Origin: an uncultured Oscillospiraceae bacterium
Lineage (GTDB): Bacteria; Bacillota; Clostridia; Oscillospirales; Oscillospiraceae
NCBI GenBank assembly: GCA_900764755.1
Contig: CAAFPE010000046.1
Location: 62,001-126,000 of the forward strand
Direction of reading: 5' to 3'
DNA length: 64,000 nucleotides
Shown: positions 17,442 through 25,533 of the stretch, in pieces
Layout of the letters: the number at the start of each line of letters is the position of its first letter
How positions within the stretch are numbered: the first letter of the stretch is position 1
Position numbers and translations under genes: made by a program
Notes under the pieces: generated by a model
Database searches by the model: none
What the model was told of the DNA's origin: nothing
Seen by the model: only the letters and a program-made list of their open reading frames with translations

Positions 17442-18247
17442 GTTTCGGTCTCCTCCAGGACCGCGCCCATGGCGCGGAATTTCTGATAGCGGTGGGCGGC
17501 CAGGTCCTTTTCCCGCAGAAGCTGGCCCAGATGCCGGGTCAGGGCCCGGTCTACTGCGGCGAACACCGCCTTGGGGTCGTTGTGGGCGCCGCCCTCCGGC
17601 TCGGGGATCACCTGGTCGGCCACCCCGAGGTGCAGCAGGTCGGCGGCGGTGAGTTTCATGACTCCGGCGGCCTCATCGGCCCGGCCGGCGTCCTTCCACA
17701 GGATGGAGGCGAAGCCCTCGGGGGAGAGGACGGAGTACACCGCATTCTCCAGCAGGAGGACCCGGTTGCCCACCGCCAGGGCCAGCGCCCCGCCGCTGCC
17801 CCCCTCGCCGATGACCACGGAGATCACCGGCACAGTGAGGGAGCTCATCAGGGCCAAGGAGGAGGCGATGGCCTCGGCCTGGCCCTCCGCCTCTGCCTCC
17901 AGGCCGGGGTAGGCGCCCGGCGTGTCGATGAAGGTGAAGATGGGGCGGCCGAACTTATCCGCCTGGCGCATGAGGCGCTGGGCCTTGCGGTAGCCCTCGG
18001 GGCTGGGCATCCCAAAGTTGCAACGCATATTCTCCTCAAAGGTGCGCCCCTTCCGGTGGCCCAGCACGGTGACCGGCCGGCCGTGAAAACGGGCGATGGC
18101 TCCGAAGATACTGGGGTCCTCCCGGTGGAGCCGGTCTCCCTTGCAGACAAATACGTCGGTGAACAGGGCGTTGACAAAATCCAGTGTCCCGGGACGGCCC
18201 GGGGTGCGGGCGATCTTCACCCGCTGGGCCGCAGTCAATTCGCTCAT
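17438..18247 (-). CDS. accA: acetyl-CoA carboxylase carboxyltransferase alpha subunit
   Basis: This 269-residue crotonase-fold subunit has FIDTPGAYPG (about 111-120), GEGGSGGALALA and the oxyanion-hole glycines. With AccD it transfers CO2 from carboxybiotin to acetyl-CoA. It is shorter than the E. coli protein (319) at the N-terminus, as usual in Firmicutes. Its start overlaps the accD stop. Confidence 0.95.
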   Translation of the reverse strand: MSELTAAQRVKIARTPGRPGTLDFVNALFTDVFVCKGDRLHREDPSIFGAIARFHGRPVTVLGHRKGRTFEENMRCNFGMPSPEGYRKAQRLMRQADKFGRPIFTFIDTPGAYPGLEAEAEGQAEAIASSLALMSSLTVPVISVVIGEGGSGGALALAVGNRVLLLENAVYSVLSPEGFASILWKDAGRADEAAGVMKLTAADLLHLGVADQVIPEPEGGAHNDPKAVFAAVDRALTRHLGQLLREKDLAAHRYQKFRAMGAVLEETET

Positions 18248-19128
18248 CGGTGCAGGACCCCCTTTCGATGGAGAGCCAGCAGCTGGGCCAGCGTGTCCCG
18301 CAGCTGCCCGCGGGGGACAATCTGATCCACAAAGCCGTGCTCTGCCAAATATTCCGCCCTCTGAAAGCCATCGGGCAGCTCCTGGCCGATGGTCTGCCGG
18401 ATGACCCGGGGGCCGGCAAAGCCGATGAGGGCGCCGGGCTCGGCCAGAGTGACATCGCCCAGCGAGGCGAAGCTGGCGGTGACGCCGCCGGTGGTGGGAT
18501 GAGTAAAGACCGAGATGTACAGGCCGCCGGCGTCGGAGAAGCGGCGGATGGCGGCGCTGGTCTTGGCCATCTGCATCAGGGAGAGGATCCCCTCCTGCAT
18601 CCGGGCCCCTCCGCTGGCGGAGAAGATGATCAGGGGGAGGCGGTGCTTCTGGGCGTACTCCGCCGCCCGGGTGATCTTCTCGCCTACGGCCACTCCCATG
18701 CTGCCCATGAAAAAGCGGCTGTCCAGCACCGCGAACACGGCGCTGATCCCGTCCAGCTTGCCGACAGCGGCCACCACAGCGTCACACAGGGCGGTCTTTT
18801 CCCGCTGGGCGGCCAGTTTATCCTCATAGCCCGGGAACTCCAGGGCGTTGGGGGCGGTAAGGCCGGGCCAGAGCTCCCGGAAGGTGAAGGGGTCCAGCAG
18901 CAGGGACAGCCGCAGATAGGCCCCGATGGGCAGATGATAGCCGCAGTGGGGGCAGACATATTCAGAGCGGACCAGGTCCTGGTTGGCGCACTCCGCGCCG
19001 CAGCCGGGGCAGGTCTGGCTGCCGCTGGGCGGGACCGCGGAGCGGCGGGCGGCGGCCTCGACGGCCTCCTCCCGCTGCCGGCGCAGCCGGTCCAGCCGGT
19101 CCCGGCGGGAACGAAACAGTGGCTGCAT
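18244..19128 (-). CDS. accD: acetyl-CoA carboxylase carboxyltransferase beta subunit
   Basis: This 294-residue subunit has the diagnostic four-Cys zinc finger (CPGCGAEC and CPHCG, about residues 40-62), then the crotonase-like domain with SASGGARMQEG. It forms the carboxyltransferase with AccA. It starts one base after the accC stop codon. Confidence 0.95.
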   Translation of the reverse strand: MQPLFRSRRDRLDRLRRQREEAVEAAARRSAVPPSGSQTCPGCGAECANQDLVRSEYVCPHCGYHLPIGAYLRLSLLLDPFTFRELWPGLTAPNALEFPGYEDKLAAQREKTALCDAVVAAVGKLDGISAVFAVLDSRFFMGSMGVAVGEKITRAAEYAQKHRLPLIIFSASGGARMQEGILSLMQMAKTSAAIRRFSDAGGLYISVFTHPTTGGVTASFASLGDVTLAEPGALIGFAGPRVIRQTIGQELPDGFQRAEYLAEHGFVDQIVPRGQLRDTLAQLLALHRKGVLHR

Positions 19129-19129
19129 A

Positions 19130-20497
19130 TTACTCCTCCTTCTCCCAGTTCAGAAGCTCCTCCTGATGGGCGGCCAGAAAACCAGTGTCGTACTGCCCCT
19201 TGATAAAGTCGGGGTGGTGCAGGATCAGGTGGCAGAAGTCGGCGGTGGTGGGATAGCCCTGAATGACCAGCTCCTCCAGCGCCCGGCGCATCCGGCGGAT
19301 GGCCTCCAGGCGGGTGGGGGCGTGGACGATGATCTTGGCTACCAGAGAGTCGTAGTAGGGGGAGACAGCGTAGCCGTTATAGAGCAGGGAGTCCACCCGC
19401 ACGCCGGGACCGCCGGGGAGATGCAGGAACTCCGTGGTCCCTGGGCAGGGACGGAAGTTGGCTGCGGCATCTTCAGCATTGACCCGGCACTCGATGGCGT
19501 GCCCGGTGAGGGATACCTCTTCCTGAGTGAGGGAGAGGGGCAGGCCGGCGGCAATGCGCAGCTGCTCCCGCACCAGATCCAGGCCGGTGACCATCTCGGT
19601 GACCGGGTGCTCTACCTGGATGCGGGTGTTCATCTCGATGAAATAGAACTTCCCCTCCTGGTCCAGCACGAACTCGATGGTGCCCGCGTTCTCATAGCCT
19701 GCGGCCCGGGCGGCGGCCGCTGCTGCCGCGCCCATCGCCTCCCGCAGCTGGGGGGAGAGGGCCTTGGAGGGGGATTCCTCCACCAGCTTCTGATTTTTGC
19801 GCTGGATGGAACAGTCCCGCTCCCCCAGGTGGATCACAGCTCCGTGGCGGTCGGCCAGGATCTGAAATTCGATGTGCTTGGGATTCAGGATGAGCTTCTC
19901 CAGATAGAGCTGTCCATCGCCGAAGCAGGCCAGGGCTTCCGCCCTGGCCTCCTCGAATTTGGCGACTAGCTCCTCAGGCCGGTCAACCCGGCGCATTCCG
20001 CGGCCGCCGCCGCCGGCACTGGCCTTCACCAGCACCGGGTAGCCGATGGACTCTGCCACAGCCTGGGCCTCCTGGGCGGTGGCAACCGGACCGTCGGAGC
20101 CGGGGACCACAGGGACACCGTGGGACTGCATCAGGGCCCGGGCGGCCGCTTTGTTGCCCATGGTCCGGATCACATCCCCGGAGGGGCCAATGAAGGTCAG
20201 CCCCAGGTCGGCGCACCGCTGGGCAAATTCCGCGTTTTCAGAGAGAAAGCCGTAGCCGGGATGCAGGGCGTCGCATCCGGTCTGGCGGGCCACTGTCAGC
20301 AGGGCGTCCACATTCAAATAGCTGTCTGCGGCCTTGGCCGGACCGATGCAGACGGCCTGGGTGGCCAGCTGGACATGGAGGGCGTCTGCGTCGGCGGCGG
20401 AGTACACCGCCACTGTGTCCACCCCCAGCTCCCGGCAGGCCCGGAGGATCCGTACCGCGATCTCGCCGCGGTTGGCGATCAATACACGCTGAAACAT
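19130..20497 (-). CDS. accC: biotin carboxylase AccC
   Basis: This 455-residue ATP-grasp enzyme has the N-terminal RGEIAVRILRACRELG segment, the glycine-rich loop KASAGGGGRGMR (about 157-168), EMNTRIQVEHPVTE and the active-site lysines of the family. It carboxylates biotin on AccB using ATP and bicarbonate. Three bases separate it from accB. Confidence 0.97.
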   Translation of the reverse strand: MFQRVLIANRGEIAVRILRACRELGVDTVAVYSAADADALHVQLATQAVCIGPAKAADSYLNVDALLTVARQTGCDALHPGYGFLSENAEFAQRCADLGLTFIGPSGDVIRTMGNKAAARALMQSHGVPVVPGSDGPVATAQEAQAVAESIGYPVLVKASAGGGGRGMRRVDRPEELVAKFEEARAEALACFGDGQLYLEKLILNPKHIEFQILADRHGAVIHLGERDCSIQRKNQKLVEESPSKALSPQLREAMGAAAAAAARAAGYENAGTIEFVLDQEGKFYFIEMNTRIQVEHPVTEMVTGLDLVREQLRIAAGLPLSLTQEEVSLTGHAIECRVNAEDAAANFRPCPGTTEFLHLPGGPGVRVDSLLYNGYAVSPYYDSLVAKIIVHAPTRLEAIRRMRRALEELVIQGYPTTADFCHLILHHPDFIKGQYDTGFLAAHQEELLNWEKEE

Positions 20498-20500
20498 CGC

Positions 20501-20938
20501 TTAAAGCCTCCGGACCCGGAACAGGGGGGCGTCAAAGCCCGCCAGACTCCCGTTATCCATCAGAACTTCCTCGATCACGCAGTCCATAGGGGCGGGGATC
20601 TCGCTCATCATCTTCATGGCCTCCAGGATGCACACCGTCTGGCCCTTCCTGACCTGATCCCCCGCCTTCACAAAGGGGGCGGAGTCCGGTCCGGAGGCGG
20701 CGTAGAAGGTGCCCACCAGGGGGGCCTTGATGTACTCAGCCCTGTCCTCCTGGGCGGCCTGGTCAGCGGGAGGGGCGGAAAGGACGGGGGGCGCGGCAGG
20801 GATGGGAGCGGCCGCCGCCGGGGCGGCGGTCACAGTCCGGTCCAGCTTGAGCCGGGTCCCGTTCTGCTCCAGCTCCAGTCCAGTGAGAGAAGAGCGCTCA
20901 AAGCGCTCCATCAGGGCATAAATGGATTCCAGATCCAT
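20501..20938 (-). CDS. accB: biotin carboxyl carrier protein AccB
   Basis: This 145-residue carrier has an N-terminal helical segment, an Ala/Pro-rich flexible linker (about 38-60) and a C-terminal biotinyl domain with EAMKM, whose Lys109 takes the biotin. The ATG at 20938 is preferred because GAGAGGTG lies about nine bases before it; a GTG four codons upstream (20950) is also possible. Confidence 0.94.
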   Translation of the reverse strand: MDLESIYALMERFERSSLTGLELEQNGTRLKLDRTVTAAPAAAAPIPAAPPVLSAPPADQAAQEDRAEYIKAPLVGTFYAASGPDSAPFVKAGDQVRKGQTVCILEAMKMMSEIPAPMDCVIEEVLMDNGSLAGFDAPLFRVRRL

Positions 20939-20964
20939 GGGAACAGTCACCTCTCGCGTTGAAA

Positions 20965-21192
20965 TCAGGCCTCCTTGGCCTCCAGATAGCGGACGATGTC
21001 GCCCACGGTCTTCATGTTGGGGCGGTCCTCATCGGCGATGGACAGACCCAGCTGCTCCTCCAGAGCGATGTTCAGCTCTACGGCGTCCAGGGAATCGGCG
21101 CCCAGATCCTCGGTCAGGGTGGCCTCCATGGTCACGTCCTCCAGCTCACAGCTCAGGGTGTCAACAATAATATCGCGTACTTTCTCAAACAT
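20965..21192 (-). CDS. acpP: acyl carrier protein
   Basis: This 75-residue acidic four-helix protein has the phosphopantetheine site GADSLDAVEL with Ser34. It carries the growing acyl chain. It is the first gene of the operon, immediately after the promoter and palindrome described at 21233-21298. Confidence 0.96.
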   Translation of the reverse strand: MFEKVRDIIVDTLSCELEDVTMEATLTEDLGADSLDAVELNIALEEQLGLSIADEDRPNMKTVGDIVRYLEAKEA

Positions 21193-21232
21193 GGGAATGC
21201 TCCTCTCATTTTCGACATAATTTGTTCAAATA

Positions 21233-21258
21233 TTTTAGTTAAACTTTTTTAACTAAAA
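21233..21258. promoter_or_regulatory. perfect palindrome, likely operator of the MarR-type regulator
   Basis: TTTTAGTTAAA (21233-21243) and TTTAACTAAAA (21248-21258) are perfect inverted repeats with a 4-base spacer. The site begins about 12 bases downstream of the acpP -10 box, so a bound protein would block initiation or early elongation. It is unlike the FapR consensus. The operon's own MarR-type regulator is the natural candidate; that assignment is inference. Confidence 0.7.
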
Positions 21259-21270
21259 ATATTTAAGCGT

Positions 21271-21298
21271 ATTGTACCAGCTTTCCGGAGAAAGTCAA
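21271..21298 (-). promoter_or_regulatory. sigma-A promoter of the fatty-acid operon
   Basis: On the minus strand TTGACT (21293-21298) and TACAAT (21271-21276) are 16 bases apart, about 80 bases upstream of the acpP ATG and just ahead of the palindrome. Confidence 0.75.
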
Positions 21299-21394
21299 TG
21301 GGGATTTTCTACAAATTGGAACGGGAGAGAGGGTTCGGATTTGGAATCTACCGGGGAGGATAGACGGGATAACGGGAACGAAAAGCATAAAAAA

Positions 21395-21428
21395 GTTGTG
21401 CAGAACCTAAAAAAAGACTCTGCACAAC
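21395..21428 (-). terminator. rho-independent terminator after kdpE
   Basis: Arms 21395-21404 and 21419-21428 form a perfect 10-bp stem, followed on the minus strand by a run of six T. It lies 44 bases past the kdpE stop and ends the kdpDE transcript before the fatty-acid promoter region. Confidence 0.85.
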
Positions 21429-21471
21429 ATTTGTTTCATAAAATATTCGGGAGATACAAGTCTGGAGAAGG

Positions 21472-22176
21472 TCAGTCCTCCAGCATCCGGTAGCCGATGC
21501 CCAGCTCTGTCAGGACATACTTGGGTTCAGAGGGGTTTTCCTTCAGCTTCCGACGGATATTGGCCATGTTGACCCGGAGGATCTGGTTGCTGCTGCTGCC
21601 ATAGGGGCCCCATACGTGCGCCTGGATAAAGTCATAGGTCAGGACCTTTCCGGCGTGGATGCACAGCAGTTCCAGGATCTTGAACTCGTTTTGGGTGAAG
21701 TGGACCTCCCCGCCATCCAGCAGGACCTGGTGCTTGGCAATGTCCACCGTCAGATCCTTGATGTGGTAGACATCCTTCTGGGAGCCGCGGCTCAGCTTCA
21801 GCCGGTCGGCCCGGCGCAGGGTGGTGCGGATGCGGGCCAACAGCTCCGGGACGCCGAAGGGCTTCACGATATAGTCATCTGCCCCCATGTCCAGGGCCTT
21901 CACCTTTTCCGACTCCCGGTCCCGGGCGGAGATGATAATGACAGGGGTCTCCTGGGGCAGGCCGCTGAGCTCGCGCAGTACCTCGATCCCGTCCATATCC
22001 GGCAGACCGAGGTCCAGCAGGACCAGGTCCGGTCCGTGGGAGAAGTAGAGAGACAGGCCCTCTTTCCCGGTAAAGGCAGGAATAGGCTTGTAGTCGTTAG
22101 CGCTCAGGGCGCGGCAGATAAAGTTGCTGATGGTATGCTCATCCTCAATGACCAGGATCACACGTTTTTCATTCAT
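21472..22176 (-). CDS. kdpE: KdpE-like response regulator
   Basis: This 234-residue OmpR-family regulator has a receiver domain with acidic pocket Glu11/Asp12, phospho-acceptor Asp55 (LLDLGLPD) and Lys in DYIVKPFG, then a winged-helix domain. The ATG at 22176 follows GGAGGAG and overlaps the kinase stop by eight bases. KdpE normally activates kdpFABC potassium-pump genes, which are not in this window, so the true target may be another potassium system. Confidence 0.88.
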   Translation of the reverse strand: MNEKRVILVIEDEHTISNFICRALSANDYKPIPAFTGKEGLSLYFSHGPDLVLLDLGLPDMDGIEVLRELSGLPQETPVIIISARDRESEKVKALDMGADDYIVKPFGVPELLARIRTTLRRADRLKLSRGSQKDVYHIKDLTVDIAKHQVLLDGGEVHFTQNEFKILELLCIHAGKVLTYDFIQAHVWGPYGSSSNQILRVNMANIRRKLKENPSEPKYVLTELGIGYRMLED

Positions 22177-23350
22177 CTTTGATCTCCTCCATAGGAAGGC
22201 CGAAGCGGAACACGGCTCCACCCCCTGGATCATTTCCGGCGGCGAAGAAGCCGTTGTGGGCCTTGATGATGCTCTGGCAGACGGACAGGCCGATCCCAAT
22301 GCCCCGGGACGAATCGCCGGAGAGGTTGTCGGTGAGCTGCTGTCCGCTCTGTACGGCGCGGCTGACCTCTGGGGAGATGCCATGCCCCCGGTCACGCACC
22401 TCCACCACCGCCCAGTCGTCCTGTCGGAAGAGGTGCAGCTGGATGTGCTCCCGATCCCCTGAATGGCGGATGGCGTTTTCCAGCAGGTTGACGATCACCT
22501 GCTTGATGAGCATGGGCTCCATGGGCAGATAAAGGATGTCCTCCGACAGGTTCAGGGCGATGGGAAAGTCGGGAAAGCGGCGGCGGATGGTGATGAGGGC
22601 GTCGCCGGCCACCTCCTCCAGCATCTCCTCCTGCTTGTTCAGCGGCATGGTGCCGTCCCGGATCTTGGTGATAGACAGCAGGTTCTCTACCATGGCGATC
22701 AGGGCATCGGCATCACTTTTGATGTCCTGGACCAGGGAGAGATTCTTTTCTGATTGGGCAATCTCCTCACTGGAGAGGAGGACGGAGGCCGCGCCGGAGA
22801 TAGCGGTGAGAGGGGTGCGCAGATCATGGGAGACCGCCCGGAGGATGTTGCCGCGGATGGTTTCCCGGGCGGCCTCCAGCTGAATGGCGGATTTTTCTTC
22901 ATTCAGCTTGGCGTTGAGTTCATACAGAGCCTTGGTATCCTGCTCCCGCTTCATGGCCTCCATGGCCTGGAGTTTGATCCGGGAGGTGAGGGCACAGACT
23001 ATGCCGGAAATAAGGGTCATGCTGACCATAGCCACCGGATAGCCGCTGTAACTAAGGGAAAAGGCGCGGTAGGGGTACATGAAAAAATAGTTGATGCAGA
23101 AGGCGCCCACCAGCGAGGCGGCCAGCCCATAAAGGTATCCCTCGGTCAGCAGGGAGATGAACATGACCGACAAGACAAAGACCAGAGCGGAATTGTTCTC
23201 TGCTCCAGTATGTCCGATCAGGGCATTACTGACCAGATAAGCGGCGCATAGAAACAGCAGGGTGGTAAAAAGATTGCGGGGCAGGGGTGGGAGGAAGCGC
23301 GTGACACGGAGATACCAGTGATACAGCCGGATCAGGGGATTGAACGACAT
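22169..23350 (-). CDS. short KdpD-like sensor histidine kinase
   Basis: This 393-residue kinase has four membrane helices of the DUF4118 type (about 28-125), then HisKA with His175 in RAVSHDLRTPL and a HATPase with N-box (NLLENAIRHSG) and G boxes. It corresponds to the C-terminal half of KdpD: the N-terminal KdpD and universal-stress-protein domains are absent. The ATG at 23350 fits the conserved start of the membrane part and has AGAGGG upstream. It pairs with the regulator downstream. Confidence 0.85.
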   Translation of the reverse strand: MSFNPLIRLYHWYLRVTRFLPPLPRNLFTTLLFLCAAYLVSNALIGHTGAENNSALVFVLSVMFISLLTEGYLYGLAASLVGAFCINYFFMYPYRAFSLSYSGYPVAMVSMTLISGIVCALTSRIKLQAMEAMKREQDTKALYELNAKLNEEKSAIQLEAARETIRGNILRAVSHDLRTPLTAISGAASVLLSSEEIAQSEKNLSLVQDIKSDADALIAMVENLLSITKIRDGTMPLNKQEEMLEEVAGDALITIRRRFPDFPIALNLSEDILYLPMEPMLIKQVIVNLLENAIRHSGDREHIQLHLFRQDDWAVVEVRDRGHGISPEVSRAVQSGQQLTDNLSGDSSRGIGIGLSVCQSIIKAHNGFFAAGNDPGGGAVFRFGLPMEEIKDE

Positions 23351-23452
23351 AGATGGTTCCCTCTTTCTGGGTATGGTTTGGCGAGGAACACCTGGGGACG
23401 GGCGGTGGACGCTGTCCCCAGCAGGGAAGCGGCCAGCCTGTGGAATATTTCT

Positions 23453-23481
23453 ATTATAGCAGAAACCGAAAAGACCGTAAA
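23453..23481 (-). promoter_or_regulatory. promoter of kdpD-kdpE
   Basis: On the minus strand TTTACG (23476-23481) and TATAAT (23453-23458) lie 17 bases apart, about 100 bases upstream of the kinase ATG. Confidence 0.6.
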
Positions 23482-23550
23482 GGGAGGAGAAAAAAGTCTT
23501 ACCCAGGGGGTAGGGGGGACCATGGAGAGCGGGAAAAATCGAATAAGACC

Positions 23551-23580
23551 TTGCATCTATGCCTCGGTTTGGTGTAGAAT
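23551..23580 (+). promoter_or_regulatory. possible glnS promoter
   Basis: TTGCAT (23551-23556) and TAGAAT (23575-23580) are 18 bases apart, 45 bases before the glnS start. I see no T-box leader between it and the gene. Confidence 0.45.
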
Positions 23581-23624
23581 AACATGGTATTATCTTGTTA
23601 TAAAGGAGACGAGGAGGGATCATC

Positions 23625-25337
23625 ATGGCTGAAGAACGGATCAATGGCGCCCCCGCCGCGGAGGGCCCGGCTCCCAGCCAGAATTTTATCCATGAGTTTA
23701 TTGCGGAGGACATTGCCCCCGGCGGACGGTGCGCCGGGATGCAGGTCCACACCCGTTTCCCGCCGGAGCCCAACGGCTATCTGCACATCGGGCACTGCAA
23801 GGCGCTGATCATCGACTTTGGCTCTGCGGAGAAGTTCGGCGGCATCTGCAACCTGCGGATGGACGACACCAACCCTGCCAAGGAGGACACCGAGTTTGTT
23901 GAGGCCATCCAGGAGGACATCCACTGGCTGGGCTTCGACTGGGGCGACCGCTTTTTCTATGGCAGCGACTATTTTGATAAGACCTATGAGCTGGCGGTGG
24001 GCCTCATCAAAAAGGGCTTGGCCTATGTGTGTGAGCTGACTCCGGAGCAGTTCAAGGAGTACCGGGGCGATGTGAACACCCCCGCCCGCTCTCCCTGGCG
24101 GGACCGCCCCATTGAGGAGTCTCTGGACCTGTTCCAGCGCATGAAGAACGGGGAGTTTCCCGAGGGCAGGTATACCCTTCGAGCCAAGATCGACCTGGCC
24201 AGTGGAAACTTCAATATGAGGGACCCGGTGCTCTACCGCATCCGGTATATCGAGCATCACCGCCAGGGCACCAAGTGGTGCATTTTCCCCATGTACGACT
24301 TTGCCCACCCCATCCAGGACGCCCTGGAGGGCATCACTCACTCCCTCTGCTCCCTGGAGTACGAGGACCACCGGCCCCTGTATGACTGGGTCATCAACAA
24401 CACCGACGTGCCCAGCAAGCCACGGCAGATCGAGTTTGCCCGTCTTGGCATCAACTACACCGTCATGTCCAAGCGGAAGCTGCGCAAGCTGGTGGAGGAG
24501 CATTATGTCTCCGGCTGGGATGACCCCCGTATGCCCACCCTGTGCGGCTTGCGCCGCCGGGGCTATACCCCCGCCTCCATCCGGAACTTCTGTGACCGGA
24601 TCGGTGTGGCAAAGAACCCCTCCACGGTGGAGTACGGCTTCCTGGAGCACTGCCTCCGGGAGGACCTGAACGAGCACGCCCAGCGGGCTATGGCGGTGCT
24701 GCGCCCCATCAAGCTGACCATCACCAACTACCCAGAGGGGGAGAATGAGATGGTGGAGGTGGAGAACAACCCCAACGACCCCGATGCCGGCACCCGCCCG
24801 GTCTCCTTCTCCAAGCATCTGTATATTGAGCAGGATGACTTTTTGGAGACACCCATCCCCAAGTATAAGCGTCTGTATCCCGCCGGCCCCGAGTGCCGCC
24901 TAAAGGGCGCTTACTTGATTAAGTGCACCGGCTGTGTCAAGGACGAGGCAGGCAATGTGGTAGAGGTCCTGGCGGAGTACGATCCGGACTCCCGTGGGGG
25001 CAATCCCGCCGACGGCCGCAAGGTGAAGGGGGCTACCATCCACTGGGTGGACGCCGCTGCTGCGGTGGATGCTCAGGTGCGCCTGTACGACAACCTCTTT
25101 GCTGATGAGGCCCCTGACGCCGGGGACAAGAACTTCCTGGACTGCCTGAATCCCAACTCCCTGGAGGTGCTGGAGGGCTGTAAGCTGGAGGCCTCTCTGG
25201 CTCAGGCCCAGGCGCCGGCCCAGTATCAGTTCCTCCGCCTGGGCTACTTCTGTGTGGACAGCAAGGATTCCAAGCCCGGGGCCCTGGTGTTCAACCGGGC
25301 GGTCAGCTTGAAGGACAGCTTCAAGCCCGGCAAATAA
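23625..25337 (+). CDS. glnS: glutaminyl-tRNA synthetase
   Basis: This 570-residue class I synthetase has FPPEPNGYLHIGH with HIGH at 54-57, the MSKRK form of the KMSKS loop at 281-285, and the GlnRS-type anticodon-binding beta-barrels in the C-terminal half. It charges tRNA-Gln directly. Most Firmicutes instead use GluRS plus GatCAB, so this is a Clostridia-type gene thought in general to be acquired from Proteobacteria. AGGAGGG precedes the ATG. Confidence 0.95.
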   Translation: MAEERINGAPAAEGPAPSQNFIHEFIAEDIAPGGRCAGMQVHTRFPPEPNGYLHIGHCKALIIDFGSAEKFGGICNLRMDDTNPAKEDTEFVEAIQEDIHWLGFDWGDRFFYGSDYFDKTYELAVGLIKKGLAYVCELTPEQFKEYRGDVNTPARSPWRDRPIEESLDLFQRMKNGEFPEGRYTLRAKIDLASGNFNMRDPVLYRIRYIEHHRQGTKWCIFPMYDFAHPIQDALEGITHSLCSLEYEDHRPLYDWVINNTDVPSKPRQIEFARLGINYTVMSKRKLRKLVEEHYVSGWDDPRMPTLCGLRRRGYTPASIRNFCDRIGVAKNPSTVEYGFLEHCLREDLNEHAQRAMAVLRPIKLTITNYPEGENEMVEVENNPNDPDAGTRPVSFSKHLYIEQDDFLETPIPKYKRLYPAGPECRLKGAYLIKCTGCVKDEAGNVVEVLAEYDPDSRGGNPADGRKVKGATIHWVDAAAAVDAQVRLYDNLFADEAPDAGDKNFLDCLNPNSLEVLEGCKLEASLAQAQAPAQYQFLRLGYFCVDSKDSKPGALVFNRAVSLKDSFKPGK

Positions 25338-25384
25338 CACATACAGATTCAAAGCGCGCCGGCGGCGTTGCTTTGACAAACAAT

Positions 25385-25417
25385 CTCTGGCGGCCGCAGA
25401 CCCTGCGGTCGCCAGAG
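25385..25417 (+). terminator. hairpin after glnS
   Basis: A 15-bp stem with one mismatch (25385-25399 with 25403-25417) has a 3-base loop and lies 48 bases past the glnS stop. No T-tract follows, so termination would be inefficient or factor-dependent. Confidence 0.5.
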
Positions 25418-25533
25418 GCTTCTGGAGCGGAAGCTGCGGCCTGTTGGCTGTGAGGAAAGAATATCTCTTATTCTTAGGTGCGGTTTATGGCACAGCCGGA
25501 AAAATATGCCCTGGAGAGAGGAGCAGATACAGA

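Noticed and set aside
15531..17486. 651-codon plus-strand frame across fabK and fabH
   Set aside because: Antisense shadow of conserved enzymes; no ribosome site or domain.
20939..20950. GTG start of accB four codons upstream
   Set aside because: It lies inside the GAGAGGTG ribosome site that serves the ATG at 20938.
21193..21260. FapR operator at the acpP promoter
   Set aside because: The palindrome TTTTAGTTAAA-4-TTTAACTAAAA lacks the ACCTGRTA core of the FapR consensus, and the operon carries a MarR-type regulator instead.
23351..23624. Possible T-box leader before glnS
   Set aside because: The promoter lies only 45 bases before the gene, leaving no room for specifier and antiterminator structures.
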